A DNA stretch of 64,000 bases from Mesobacillus maritimus (GTDB lineage: Bacteria > Bacillota > Bacilli > Bacillales > Cytobacillaceae): the NCBI RefSeq assembly GCF_019749255.1, contig NZ_JACWFH010000036.1, positions 1 to 64,000 of the forward strand, read 5' to 3'. The translations under genes and the position numbers were made by a program. Below, piece after piece: positions 56,656 through 64,000 of this stretch. The first letter of the stretch is position 1. Every line of letters starts with the position of its first letter. The notes below the pieces were generated by a model. The model was not told the DNA's origin, ran no database searches, and was given only the letters and a program-made list of their open reading frames with translations.

Positions 56656-57612
56656 TTGGACATGAAGGAATTCAAGCTAAATTACTATGAAAAGCTTTAT
56701 TTAGCCAGACACTTTGAGGATGAGTTGATGAAGTTATTTGCGGATAACAAAGTAGTGGGGTGGATTCACTCTAATAAAGGGCATGAAGTCATCGGAGTCT
56801 CACTGGCACTAGCGATGAAATCACATGATTATATCGTTCCCCATCACCGTGATCGACCAGCTTACTTGGCGAAAGGCTTAAGTGCAAAATCATTACTAGC
56901 AGAAATTATGGGGAAAACAACCGGCTGCTGTGGTGGGATAGGGGGCGAACTCCACATCATGGATGTCGAGACGAGGATTTATGGTCCAACGGGAGTCCTG
57001 GGAAGCAATTTGCCGATTGCCTTAGGGATTGCTTACGCAAATAAACTAGCAGGAAACGATCATGTGGTTGTTTGTAATTTTGGAGAAGGCGGAAGCAACC
57101 GAGGATCCTTTCATGAAGTCTTAAACATGGCTGCATTATGGTCGCTCCCAATTGTATTTGTTTGTGAGAATAATAAGTTTGTAGAGTTTACTCCGATGCA
57201 GAAGCATATGAACATTGAAGATGTTGCTAGAAGAGCGTCTGGATATGATATTGAAGGAATTATCGCCGACGCTTTTAATCCTATGGAGACTTATGAAACG
57301 TTCAAATATGCGATTGAAAAAGCAAGAAGAGGCGACGGTCCAACTCTAGTAGAGGCCAAAACCTATCGATTGGACGGACATTATGAAGGCGATCCGATGA
57401 AATATCGAGATGAAGAAGAAAAAAAGTATTGGTTGGAAAGAGATCCGATCATAGGTTTCAAAGCTAGTTTATTAAATGAGTCGATTGCAAATGAATCTGA
57501 ACTGGAATCTCTAGAAGCCTCGGTCCACCAGGTATTAAAAGAAGCAGTCGAATTTGCGCTTAAATCAGAGCCACTAAAAGTCTCTGATACGTTCAAAAAT
57601 GTTTATGCCTAA
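56656..57612 (+). CDS. 2-oxo acid/acetoin dehydrogenase E1 alpha subunit
   Basis: A 318-residue thiamine-pyrophosphate enzyme. It has RHFEDELMKLFADNKVVGWI, GIGGELHIMDVETRIYG, and the TPP-motif VVVCNFGEGGSNRGSFHEVL ending in VCENN (GEG...N rather than the usual GDG...N). DGPTLVEAKTYRLDGHYEGD is near 232. It lacks the long N-terminus and serine phosphorylation loops of pyruvate E1 alpha and is about the size of AcoA. It combines with the beta subunit to decarboxylate a 2-oxo acid or cleave acetoin. Start TTG 56656, with AAAGGGG 8-10 bases before; ATG 56662 is the alternative. Confidence 0.87.
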   Translation: MDMKEFKLNYYEKLYLARHFEDELMKLFADNKVVGWIHSNKGHEVIGVSLALAMKSHDYIVPHHRDRPAYLAKGLSAKSLLAEIMGKTTGCCGGIGGELHIMDVETRIYGPTGVLGSNLPIALGIAYANKLAGNDHVVVCNFGEGGSNRGSFHEVLNMAALWSLPIVFVCENNKFVEFTPMQKHMNIEDVARRASGYDIEGIIADAFNPMETYETFKYAIEKARRGDGPTLVEAKTYRLDGHYEGDPMKYRDEEEKKYWLERDPIIGFKASLLNESIANESELESLEASVHQVLKEAVEFALKSEPLKVSDTFKNVYA

Positions 57613-57639
57613 TACCGAAGATAGGAAAGGAAGAACTTC

Positions 57640-58611
57640 ATGACAAAAATAAATTTTCGATGGGCCATTACTCATGCGCTTGATGAAGAATTAGCCCGAG
57701 ATGACAAAGTATTTTTAGTAGGCCAGGATGTCGGAGAATCTGGGGGTGTTTTCGGCTTAACACGTGGTCTTTATGAGAAATATGGGGGCTGGAGAGTGAA
57801 GGACACCCCAATTAGTGAAGAGGGAATCACGGGGCTGGCGGTTGGAGCTGGAATGATTGGGCATCGTCCTGTTGTTGAAATTATGTATATGGACTTTATT
57901 TCGCTAGCCATCGAACAATTAGCGAACCAAGCAGCAAAAACGTTCTATGTTTCCGGTGGAAAAATAAAGGTTCCAATGGTTGTTCGAACGTTAGCTGGCG
58001 GTGGGTTCAAAGCAGGGATTCATCATTCTCAAAGTTTAGAAAGCTGGTTCACTCATATCCCGGGTTTAAAAGTGGTTTATCCATCCACACCATATGACGT
58101 GAAGGGATTATTAAAATCCTCCATCCGAGATGATAACCCGGTTGTGTTTATTGAACATAAAGGGTTATTCAGCTTAAAAGGAGAGGTCCCTGATGAGGAG
58201 TACACGATCCCTCTAGGAAAAGCAGATATCAAGAGGGAAGGTTCCGATGTGACCATCATTTCATACGGAAAATCTGTGCATCAGTCTTTAGAAGCGGCAG
58301 AAGCATTGGCAGAAGAAGGAATTTGCGCGGAAGTAATCGACCTAAGAACCTTAGTTCCTTTAGATAAAGAAACCATTTTAAAATCGGTTGAAAAAACAAA
58401 TCGAGCCATGGTTGTTTATGAAGCAACAAAAGAAAGCGGATTTGGAGCCGAGGTGTCGAGTATTATTTCAGAGGAATTAATTTATGACCTCGACGCACCG
58501 GTCAGACGGATTGCTGGAGCATTTACACCGATTCCCTTGGGAGATGCGGAAGATGCACACTTTCCGACCGTGGAAGAAATCATCAAAGTTGCAAAAGAAA
58601 TGTGTTACTAG
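57640..58611 (+). CDS. 2-oxo acid/acetoin dehydrogenase E1 beta subunit
   Basis: A 323-residue partner: KINFRWAITHALDEELARDD, VFLVGQDVGESGGVFGLTRG, DTPISEEGITGLAVGAGMIG, RPVVEIMYMDFISLAIEQLA, then a C-terminal transketolase domain with GSDVTIISYGKSVHQSLEAA and AEVIDLRTLVPLDKETI. This is the complete E1 beta fold with the conserved Glu in PISEEGI. 27 bases after E1 alpha, AGGAAAGGAAG upstream; the E2 frame begins just at its end. Confidence 0.9.
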   Translation: MTKINFRWAITHALDEELARDDKVFLVGQDVGESGGVFGLTRGLYEKYGGWRVKDTPISEEGITGLAVGAGMIGHRPVVEIMYMDFISLAIEQLANQAAKTFYVSGGKIKVPMVVRTLAGGGFKAGIHHSQSLESWFTHIPGLKVVYPSTPYDVKGLLKSSIRDDNPVVFIEHKGLFSLKGEVPDEEYTIPLGKADIKREGSDVTIISYGKSVHQSLEAAEALAEEGICAEVIDLRTLVPLDKETILKSVEKTNRAMVVYEATKESGFGAEVSSIISEELIYDLDAPVRRIAGAFTPIPLGDAEDAHFPTVEEIIKVAKEMCY

Positions 58612-58625
58612 AGGTGGTGAGAACG

Positions 58626-59900
58626 ATGGTGTCAGAACTTAAAATCCCTAAAATCGGTGTTGAAATGCAAAGTGCTGTGATTGATGAATGGGACATCGAT
58701 GATGGAAGTCAAGTAGAAAAAGGGGAGATCCTCCTTAAAATACAAACCGAGAAAGTGACTTATGAAATAGAGTCTCCCGATACTGGATATGTCAAAATCC
58801 TTGGCAAAGAGGGGGACGAATATGATGTCGGTTCGGTCGTTGCTGTTATTGCCGAAAGTCAAGAACAACTAGAACGTTATCAACAACCAAATAATGGGGT
58901 TCCTCAAGAGAAAAATCAGGAAAGATATCATGAGGAAAATCATTCAATAGAACAGGAAAATACACTGTCCAAATTAGAACAAGAAATAAGAAAGAAGAAT
59001 AGGAAAGTAAAGGCTACACCACTGGCAAAAAAAATCGCCAAAGGAATGGGCATCGACCTTACCACTCTATCAGGCACGGGACCAGGGGGAGCCATTATAA
59101 AACGGGATGTTTTCAAAGCACAAGAAAACGCCAGTACAACTAAGCAAGAAGAAAGTGGCACGGCAGCTCTACAAACCCATAGTGAAACAGAACTAGATAA
59201 ACTAGTGGCAAAAAGGTCTCCATTAAAAGGGATACGCAAAACCATCGCAACACACATGATGGCAAGTCTGCAAACAAGTGCGCAGCTTACGGACATAAAT
59301 GAAATTGAAGTTAGCAAACTAGTGAAATTCAGGAAAGAATTAAATGAAGACTTAGCCTCGCATTTAGGGTTTACAATCTCGTTTAACCATTTATTTATAA
59401 AAGCTGTTTCGATTATTTTAAAAGAGCTTCCGATTATGAACTCGAGCATTATCGAAGAGGAAGTCGTTCAGTGGAAGTCAGTCAATCTTGGTTTTGCCTT
59501 ATCGGTAGAAGGTGGATTAGTTGTACCAGTTATTAAAAATGTCGATCAATTATCTTTAAATGAAATTGCGACCAAATTCAATGATTTAGTAGCACGCGGA
59601 AAAGCTGGAATCCTAACCGCTGATGACCTTTCAGGTGGAACGTTCACAATCACAAATATAGGGAGCTATGGAGGGTACATTTCTACTCCTATTATCAATC
59701 AACCTCAAGTGGCAATCTTGGGATTGGGTCAAATAAAAGAAAAGCCAATTGTGAATGAGAACAGAGAAATAACAGTCGGTGACTTAATTGGGTATAGTTT
59801 AACCTTTGACCACCGTTTGATTGACGGTGCAACTGCTGGTGAGTTTCAAAACAAATTTGCTCATATTATGAGGAATCCAAAATTGCTACTTGTTAAATAG
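58626..59900 (+). CDS. dihydrolipoamide acyltransferase (E2)
   Basis: A 424-residue protein. Lipoyl domain (1-75): MQSAVIDEWDIDDGSQVEKG with the lipoylation Lys in IQTEKVTYEI. A Gln/Glu-rich linker leads to the E3-binding domain KVKATPLAKKIAKGMGIDLT, GTGPGGAIIKRDV (~135-165). The catalytic domain (~200-424) ends with SLTFDHRLIDGATAGEF (His and Asp of H-x-x-x-D-G). The single lipoyl domain is as in AcoC-type E2. ATG 58626 after AGGTGGTGAG; the open frame's earlier start inside E1 beta has no site. The complex core of the pathway. Confidence 0.9.
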   Translation: MVSELKIPKIGVEMQSAVIDEWDIDDGSQVEKGEILLKIQTEKVTYEIESPDTGYVKILGKEGDEYDVGSVVAVIAESQEQLERYQQPNNGVPQEKNQERYHEENHSIEQENTLSKLEQEIRKKNRKVKATPLAKKIAKGMGIDLTTLSGTGPGGAIIKRDVFKAQENASTTKQEESGTAALQTHSETELDKLVAKRSPLKGIRKTIATHMMASLQTSAQLTDINEIEVSKLVKFRKELNEDLASHLGFTISFNHLFIKAVSIILKELPIMNSSIIEEEVVQWKSVNLGFALSVEGGLVVPVIKNVDQLSLNEIATKFNDLVARGKAGILTADDLSGGTFTITNIGSYGGYISTPIINQPQVAILGLGQIKEKPIVNENREITVGDLIGYSLTFDHRLIDGATAGEFQNKFAHIMRNPKLLLVK

Positions 59901-59928
59901 AGGATTGTGAAAGGAGATTATTCATATA

Positions 59929-61323
59929 GTGCAAACAAAATGGCAGACCATCGTGATTGGTGGTGGACCAGGAGGGTATTCAGCAGCAATCAGATGTGCT
60001 CAGCTAGGGTTGAAGACACTGTTAGTTGAAAAAGGTGAACTCGGCGGTACTTGTTTGAATGTTGGATGTATCCCAACTAAATATATGGTTGAATTAGCCA
60101 ACTCTATTAATAAATTCTCCTACTTGGGAGCCATTGGTGTGAATGTGGAGTATTTAGGTTTGGACTTGGAGAGATATCATGACAGCAAAAAGAAAGTGGT
60201 GAAACAATTAACGGGTGGAGTTCGTGCTCTATTGAAGCATGCTGGCGTTGAAATCATCAAAGGTTCAGCAGAGTTTATTTCAGATAGCACAATTAAGGTT
60301 ACTTCAAAGAATGATAGTTTTGAATTACAAGGCGAACATTTTATTATTGCTGCAGGTACGCGTCCCAAGGAACTTAGTATTCCTTTTGATGGGGAAAGAG
60401 TGATCTCTAGTACCGATGCATTAAACCTGACTGAAATCCCGAAAACCTTGACGGTGATCGGAGCAGGAGTCATAGGGTTGGAATTTGCTAGTATTTATTC
60501 TCAACTTGGTGTAAAGGTCTCGGTTGTGGAAGTTGCTTCTTCTGCCTTAATGAATGAAGACCAGGAGATGGTCCACTATGTTTTGAAAGCCTTAAACAAG
60601 CGAGGTGTCGAGTTCCATTTTAACACTAGCGTATTGACAGCAACTGAGACAAATGAAGGCATCCAGCTAATCGTAGAGCAAAATGGTCAACAAATCTTGT
60701 TACCTTCGGAAAAGGTTTTAGTAGCTGCAGGAAGAACAAGCAATGCAGATAAACTAAAACTGGAACAAACCCATGTTGAGCTCGATAAGGGCTTCATTAA
60801 AGTAAATGAAAAGATGCAGACCAATGTGAAACAGATTTATGCGGTTGGGGATATTGTAGGCGGCTGGCAATTAGCACATGTTGCTTATGAAGAAGGAATG
60901 ATTGCCGCGGAGACAATTGCCGGAAATAGGATAGAAAACAATCATTCCCATGTACCTAGATCGGTATTTACTTCTCCAGAAATGAGTGCAGTAGGTTTAA
61001 CAGAACCACAAGCGAGAGAAAAATACGCTCATATCAAGGTGTTTAAAATACCTCTTCAAGCTAATGGAAAAGCATTAATAAATGGATTAGGTCAAGGAGA
61101 AGGAATGTCAAAACTGATTGTTGATGAAGAATATGGTGAAATCGTGGGCTTTTCAATCGTTGGAGAACATGTGAATGAATTAATTACGGATGTGACAAGT
61201 GTGATGAGCCTTGAAGGTACAATTGACGAGTTATCGGAGATTATCCATCCACATCCTTCTTTATCTGAAGTTATAAAGGAACTTGCTTTATTGGCAACTG
61301 GGAAACCACTTCATTCATTGTAA
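59929..61323 (+). CDS. dihydrolipoamide dehydrogenase (E3)
   Basis: A 464-residue flavoprotein: FAD loop IVIGGGPGGYSAAIRCAQLG, redox disulfide GGTCLNVGCIPTK, NAD loop TVIGAGVIGLEFASIYSQLG, second FAD part IYAVGDIVGGWQLAHVAYEE, and catalytic His in IIHPHPSLSEV. It reoxidises the dihydrolipoyl group of the E2. Start GTG 59929; AAAGGAG lies 12 bases upstream, slightly far. A dedicated E3 in the operon makes the four-protein complex independent of the housekeeping one. Next gene after 36 bases. Confidence 0.92.
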   Translation: MQTKWQTIVIGGGPGGYSAAIRCAQLGLKTLLVEKGELGGTCLNVGCIPTKYMVELANSINKFSYLGAIGVNVEYLGLDLERYHDSKKKVVKQLTGGVRALLKHAGVEIIKGSAEFISDSTIKVTSKNDSFELQGEHFIIAAGTRPKELSIPFDGERVISSTDALNLTEIPKTLTVIGAGVIGLEFASIYSQLGVKVSVVEVASSALMNEDQEMVHYVLKALNKRGVEFHFNTSVLTATETNEGIQLIVEQNGQQILLPSEKVLVAAGRTSNADKLKLEQTHVELDKGFIKVNEKMQTNVKQIYAVGDIVGGWQLAHVAYEEGMIAAETIAGNRIENNHSHVPRSVFTSPEMSAVGLTEPQAREKYAHIKVFKIPLQANGKALINGLGQGEGMSKLIVDEEYGEIVGFSIVGEHVNELITDVTSVMSLEGTIDELSEIIHPHPSLSEVIKELALLATGKPLHSL

Positions 61324-61362
61324 GTTATTGATTTTCCAAACCAAATTAGGGGTGAGTATATG

Positions 61363-62499
61363 ATGAAAAGGAAATTAAAATCGGCTTTGATTTTATTGAT
61401 TTTAGGAACTTTAGTAACACTAACAGCGTGTGGAGGAACGGATTCTGGCGGTGAAAGCGGTCAAAATGAAGAAAAAATTACACTCCGTGTGGCTACAGGC
61501 TTAAGTGTACAACATGGGTGGTGGGAAGGATTTTTGGTTCCATGGATGGATCGGGTCGAAGAATTGACAGAAGGGAAAGTTGAGTTTGAAGATTTTGCAG
61601 GTGGTGAGCTTGTAAAAGCCGGACAGGAGCCAGATGCTTTAAAGAATGGAACGGCTGATATTGCGGTTCTGATTCCGTTCTACTCAGAAAGCATTTTCCC
61701 AGCTTCCTCTATTACCTTTTTACCTGTTGAATATACGGATGCCAATATAGCAGCCAATGCGTTAAGAAGTTTAATGGAAAGTGATGTTGCCCTAGGAGAT
61801 AGTGGGAAATCTTATTATCAATCACATTATGAAGACAATGGTTTCAAAGCGTTTACAATCAACGCTGGTGGCGTCTATTCGATTTCAACAACAGGCCATG
61901 AGTTTAACTCGGTGAAAGATATTGAAGGCATCTCAATGAGAACGCCTAACTTGTTATTTGAACTGATGGCCAAAAACATGGGTGTAAATAGTGTATCCAT
62001 GACAATCGTAGAAGCTTTTGATGCTCTAAGTAGAGGAGCTTTTGAAGGAATTTACCATACTGTTGCGGACTGGACAGGAGCTGGTTTCCAAGACCTATTA
62101 AAATACACAATTGACGATTTGTATCTCGGGGCTTCTAATGGTGTATTTGCGATGAACCAAGAAACGTGGGATAACCTACCAAAGGATGTACAAGAGGCAA
62201 TGACTCAAGCACATGATGAGTTATTCGAAGATGGAGTAAAAGCTTGGACTTCGAAGGCTGAAGAGGCAAGAACCTTTAATACAGAAGAAGCTGGCGGGAA
62301 ATTTGTTTCTTTTAATGATCTACCAACAGATGTTCAAAATCACCTGACAAAAGCAAATGTCCAAACTTGGTACGATTATATTGATTATTTAGAAAAGAAT
62401 GGATATCCAGGGAAAGACATAGCGATTCTATGGCGTGACATTATTCTTGAAGAAGGCGGGAAATTACCGGAAGAATTAATGGATCTGGAAAATTATTAA
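61363..62499 (+). CDS. TRAP transporter solute-binding lipoprotein (DctP family)
   Basis: About 378 residues, with a lipoprotein signal peptide: basic KRKLKSA, hydrophobic core and lipobox LTAC, then a Gly/Ser/Glu linker. The mature protein starts ITLRVATGLSVQHGWWEGFL, with KVEFEDFAGGELVKAGQEPD, KNGTADIAVLIPFYSESIFP, then IEGISMRTPNLLFELMAKNM and GVNSVSMTIVEAFDALSRGA, the DctP-type order, where Arg of mRtp usually binds the substrate carboxylate. It scavenges an organic acid outside the membrane. Starts ATG 61360 or 61363 after AGGGGTGAG. The attached hairpin at 62511 may lower permease expression relative to it. Confidence 0.9.
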   Translation: MKRKLKSALILLILGTLVTLTACGGTDSGGESGQNEEKITLRVATGLSVQHGWWEGFLVPWMDRVEELTEGKVEFEDFAGGELVKAGQEPDALKNGTADIAVLIPFYSESIFPASSITFLPVEYTDANIAANALRSLMESDVALGDSGKSYYQSHYEDNGFKAFTINAGGVYSISTTGHEFNSVKDIEGISMRTPNLLFELMAKNMGVNSVSMTIVEAFDALSRGAFEGIYHTVADWTGAGFQDLLKYTIDDLYLGASNGVFAMNQETWDNLPKDVQEAMTQAHDELFEDGVKAWTSKAEEARTFNTEEAGGKFVSFNDLPTDVQNHLTKANVQTWYDYIDYLEKNGYPGKDIAILWRDIILEEGGKLPEELMDLENY

Positions 62500-62510
62500 A
62501 AATAGTAGCG

Positions 62511-62555
62511 GTCTCCCGTTATTTTCTACAAGTTTCATAGAAGGTAGCGGGAGAC
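62511..62555 (+). other. hairpin between solute-binding protein and permease
   Basis: GTCTCCCG with the complementary CGGGAGAC (one bulged base, extra TA pairs) and an inner TTCTA/TAGAA helix. No long T-run follows. Such a structure can protect the upstream message or partly stop transcription, giving more binding protein than permease. Confidence 0.65.
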
Positions 62556-62608
62556 TATAAATACAAATGTTAATTCTTGAGATCAATTGAAAAATAAAAG
62601 GTTTGGTG

Positions 62609-63937
62609 GTGAATAGATACGTGAGTACCACTTTTACGATCACTTTAATCCTCATTCTGTTCTTGTTCCTGCTAATAAGCGGTCTACACATCCATTCTGT
62701 ACTACTTGCCTCTGGTGTAATTGGTTTAACGATACTAGAAGGTTTTGGAATATTAGAAGGGTTATTAGGAAATCAGCCTTACAACAGTGTTGCAGCCTAC
62801 TCCCTCTCTACCATTCCCCTGTATGTATTGATGGCGCAGTTTATCTTACAATCTGATATTGTCAAAGATTATTTTACGATTGTGCACCGGCTATCACGGG
62901 GAAAAGGGAGTGTTCTCGGAGGCTTAACCATTGTAGCAGGGGGGTTTTTAGGCGCTGTTTCGGGTTCAGGTACGGCCTCTTCTGCTGCATTAGGTCAGGT
63001 TGCGGTACCTGAGATGAATAAGAGGGGATTTAGTCCGGCTTTGTCCGGAGCGATTGCTGCGGCGGGAGGATCTTTATCGAGTATCATTCCCCCTAGTATT
63101 ACATTAATCATCTATGGAATTGCAACGGAAACACCGATTGGACAGTTGTTTATCGGGGCAGTCATCCCTGGAGTTTTGACAGCGATTGTTTTTATCATTG
63201 TAATGTATTTTTTAATGAAATCAAAACGGAATCAAAAAGAGATTGTGCCTATAACTGAAGAAGAAAAGGATATGAAAATTCCGTTTACAAGATTAGTCAT
63301 TGTAACCGCTGTTGGATTATTTATTGTAGGAGTAATATTCGGAGGAATATATTTAGGTTTTGTAACACCAACAGAAGCGGGGGCTGTCGGAGCGTTTGCT
63401 GCCTTCCTTAGTGCGTTAATATTGGGGAAAGTGAATAAGAAATTTTTCCTGACTTCCATCGCTGAAACTGTCAAAGTATCTGTAATGGTGATGTTAATCC
63501 TGATTGGCGCACAAGTATTTGGAAGGTTTATTTCATTATCGCTCCTTCCGAGAAAACTACTCAATGTGTTAGAGCCAATTATGGAATACCCAGCTCTAAT
63601 TCTGGGCATTCTGCTCCTAATTTATTTCATATTATTTATGTTTATTGAAGGAGCTGCCGTCATTTTAATGACAACTCCAGTTGTTATCCCAATCATCAAC
63701 ACAATCAATATAGATCCGCTATGGTTTGGTGTATTTGTATCTGTAATCGCTACAATCGGCTTGATTACCCCTCCAGTTGGAATAAGTGTATATGCCGTCT
63801 CAGGGGCCAGCCGAATATCATCGGATTCCATCTTCCGATTCGCGATGGTGTTTGCCGTTGTTGCAGCTGTTGTTGTCGGCGGTTTAATGATTGCTTTTCC
63901 AGAAACTGCGTTATGGCTACCGAATCTAATGAAATAA
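62609..63937 (+). CDS. TRAP transporter large permease (DctM family)
   Basis: About 440 residues with 11-13 hydrophobic segments: TLILILFLFLLISGLHIHSV, SLSTIPLYVLMAQFILQSDI, GFLGAVSGSGTASSAALGQV, NKRGFSPALSGAIAAAGGSL, SSIIPPSITLIIYGIATETP (DctM signature), YLGFVTPTEAGAVGAFAAFL and VSVIATIGLITPPVGISVYA. It uses the sodium gradient to import the ligand bound by DctP. GTG 62609 fits AAAGG at 7 bases; TTG 62603, GTG 62606 and GTG 62621 are also open. Normally the small permease DctQ lies between DctP and DctM; here it is absent from that place. Confidence 0.9.
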   Translation: MNRYVSTTFTITLILILFLFLLISGLHIHSVLLASGVIGLTILEGFGILEGLLGNQPYNSVAAYSLSTIPLYVLMAQFILQSDIVKDYFTIVHRLSRGKGSVLGGLTIVAGGFLGAVSGSGTASSAALGQVAVPEMNKRGFSPALSGAIAAAGGSLSSIIPPSITLIIYGIATETPIGQLFIGAVIPGVLTAIVFIIVMYFLMKSKRNQKEIVPITEEEKDMKIPFTRLVIVTAVGLFIVGVIFGGIYLGFVTPTEAGAVGAFAAFLSALILGKVNKKFFLTSIAETVKVSVMVMLILIGAQVFGRFISLSLLPRKLLNVLEPIMEYPALILGILLLIYFILFMFIEGAAVILMTTPVVIPIINTINIDPLWFGVFVSVIATIGLITPPVGISVYAVSGASRISSDSIFRFAMVFAVVAAVVVGGLMIAFPETALWLPNLMK

Positions 63938-63956
63938 TGGCAAAGGGGGGAGTCAA

Positions 63957-64000
63957 TTGAAGAGAATTGAGCAACTCTATACTCTTTTTCGTAAATTAAA
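63957..64000 (+). CDS. start of a further gene, possibly the small TRAP permease (partial)
   Basis: A strong site AAAGGGGGGAG precedes TTG 63957; the frame reads MKRIEQLYTLFRKL and runs off the window. Such a basic, helical beginning is usual for small TRAP permeases (DctQ), which is the missing component of this transporter. With only 14 residues the identity is a guess. Confidence 0.4.
   Translation, partial: MKRIEQLYTLFRKL

Noticed and set aside
53045-63937. A standard acetoin (aco) operon
   Set aside because: The four E1-E3 proteins fit, but the CoA ligase, two alcohol dehydrogenases and TRAP importer do not belong to the known aco operon; the substrate is left open.
1-64000. CRISPR arrays, rRNA genes, intact insertion sequences
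   Set aside because: No regularly spaced direct repeats with spacers, no rRNA-like sequence and no full transposase gene with terminal inverted repeats were found; the direct repeats seen are single diverged pairs.

Overview
The window looks like chromosomal DNA of a spore-forming, low-GC member of the Bacillaceae. It carries AT-rich genes with strong AGGAGG-type ribosome binding sites and frequent TTG/GTG starts, a CotA-type coat laccase, two GerPA/GerPF-like proteins, a YjcZ-family miniprotein, the DUF1659-DUF2922-YvrJ trio, a YheA paralogue, DUF421 and DUF3231 proteins, and a ComK-type competence regulator. Species cannot be named from the sequence alone.

Layout. 1-520: a free-standing, tRNA-shaped non-coding RNA with its own promoter and terminator; a second, 5'-damaged copy lies at 16659-16825. 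770-5640: small Bacillus-type proteins, a spore-associated cluster (two GerP-like proteins plus an Hsp20-like protein) and two DUF421 membrane proteins. 5948-11410: a five-gene molybdenum hydroxylase operon (Mo subunit, FAD subunit, 2Fe-2S subunit, XdhC-type maturation factor, MocA-type cytidylyltransferase). 11737-16515: mainly minus-strand spore-type genes, including an FGRPFG-repeat protein, a broken mini coat-like gene, a YheA-like protein, a cupin and cotA. 16943-28994: scattered housekeeping and accessory genes (methyltransferase, beta-lactamase-like hydrolase, AlkD-like protein, HAD hydrolase, small ATP-dependent DNA ligase, MarR-controlled SDR pair, SUKH protein, DinB protein), with several decayed duplications between them. 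29234-30539: DUF1659/DUF2922/YvrJ and YjcZ. 30720-44985: mixed small genes, PadR and TetR regulators, and at least four gene relics.

45513-50416 is the most distinctive accessory region. It holds two DndB-like proteins (one with a degenerate and one with an intact DGQHR-type motif), a ComK-family regulator, a winged-helix replication-initiator-like protein, a helicase-loader-like protein and a DnaB helicase, all on the plus strand. No other Dnd genes, integrase or phage structural genes are visible. A match to a ComK K-box (two AT-boxes 8 bp apart) lies upstream of the first gene.

52156-64000 (open at the right edge) is a catabolic island. A TetR repressor gene is followed by a near-consensus promoter with a palindromic operator over its start point. 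Then come an acyl-CoA synthetase, a zinc alcohol dehydrogenase, an SDR, a complete four-gene 2-oxo acid/acetoin-type dehydrogenase complex (E1alpha, E1beta, E2, E3), a TRAP solute-binding lipoprotein, the large TRAP permease, and the first codons of what may be the small permease. The genes suggest uptake of a small organic acid or hydroxy compound, oxidation by the dehydrogenases and cleavage to an acyl-CoA; the substrate is not identifiable.

All family names come from recognising motifs by eye; no database search or folding program was run.
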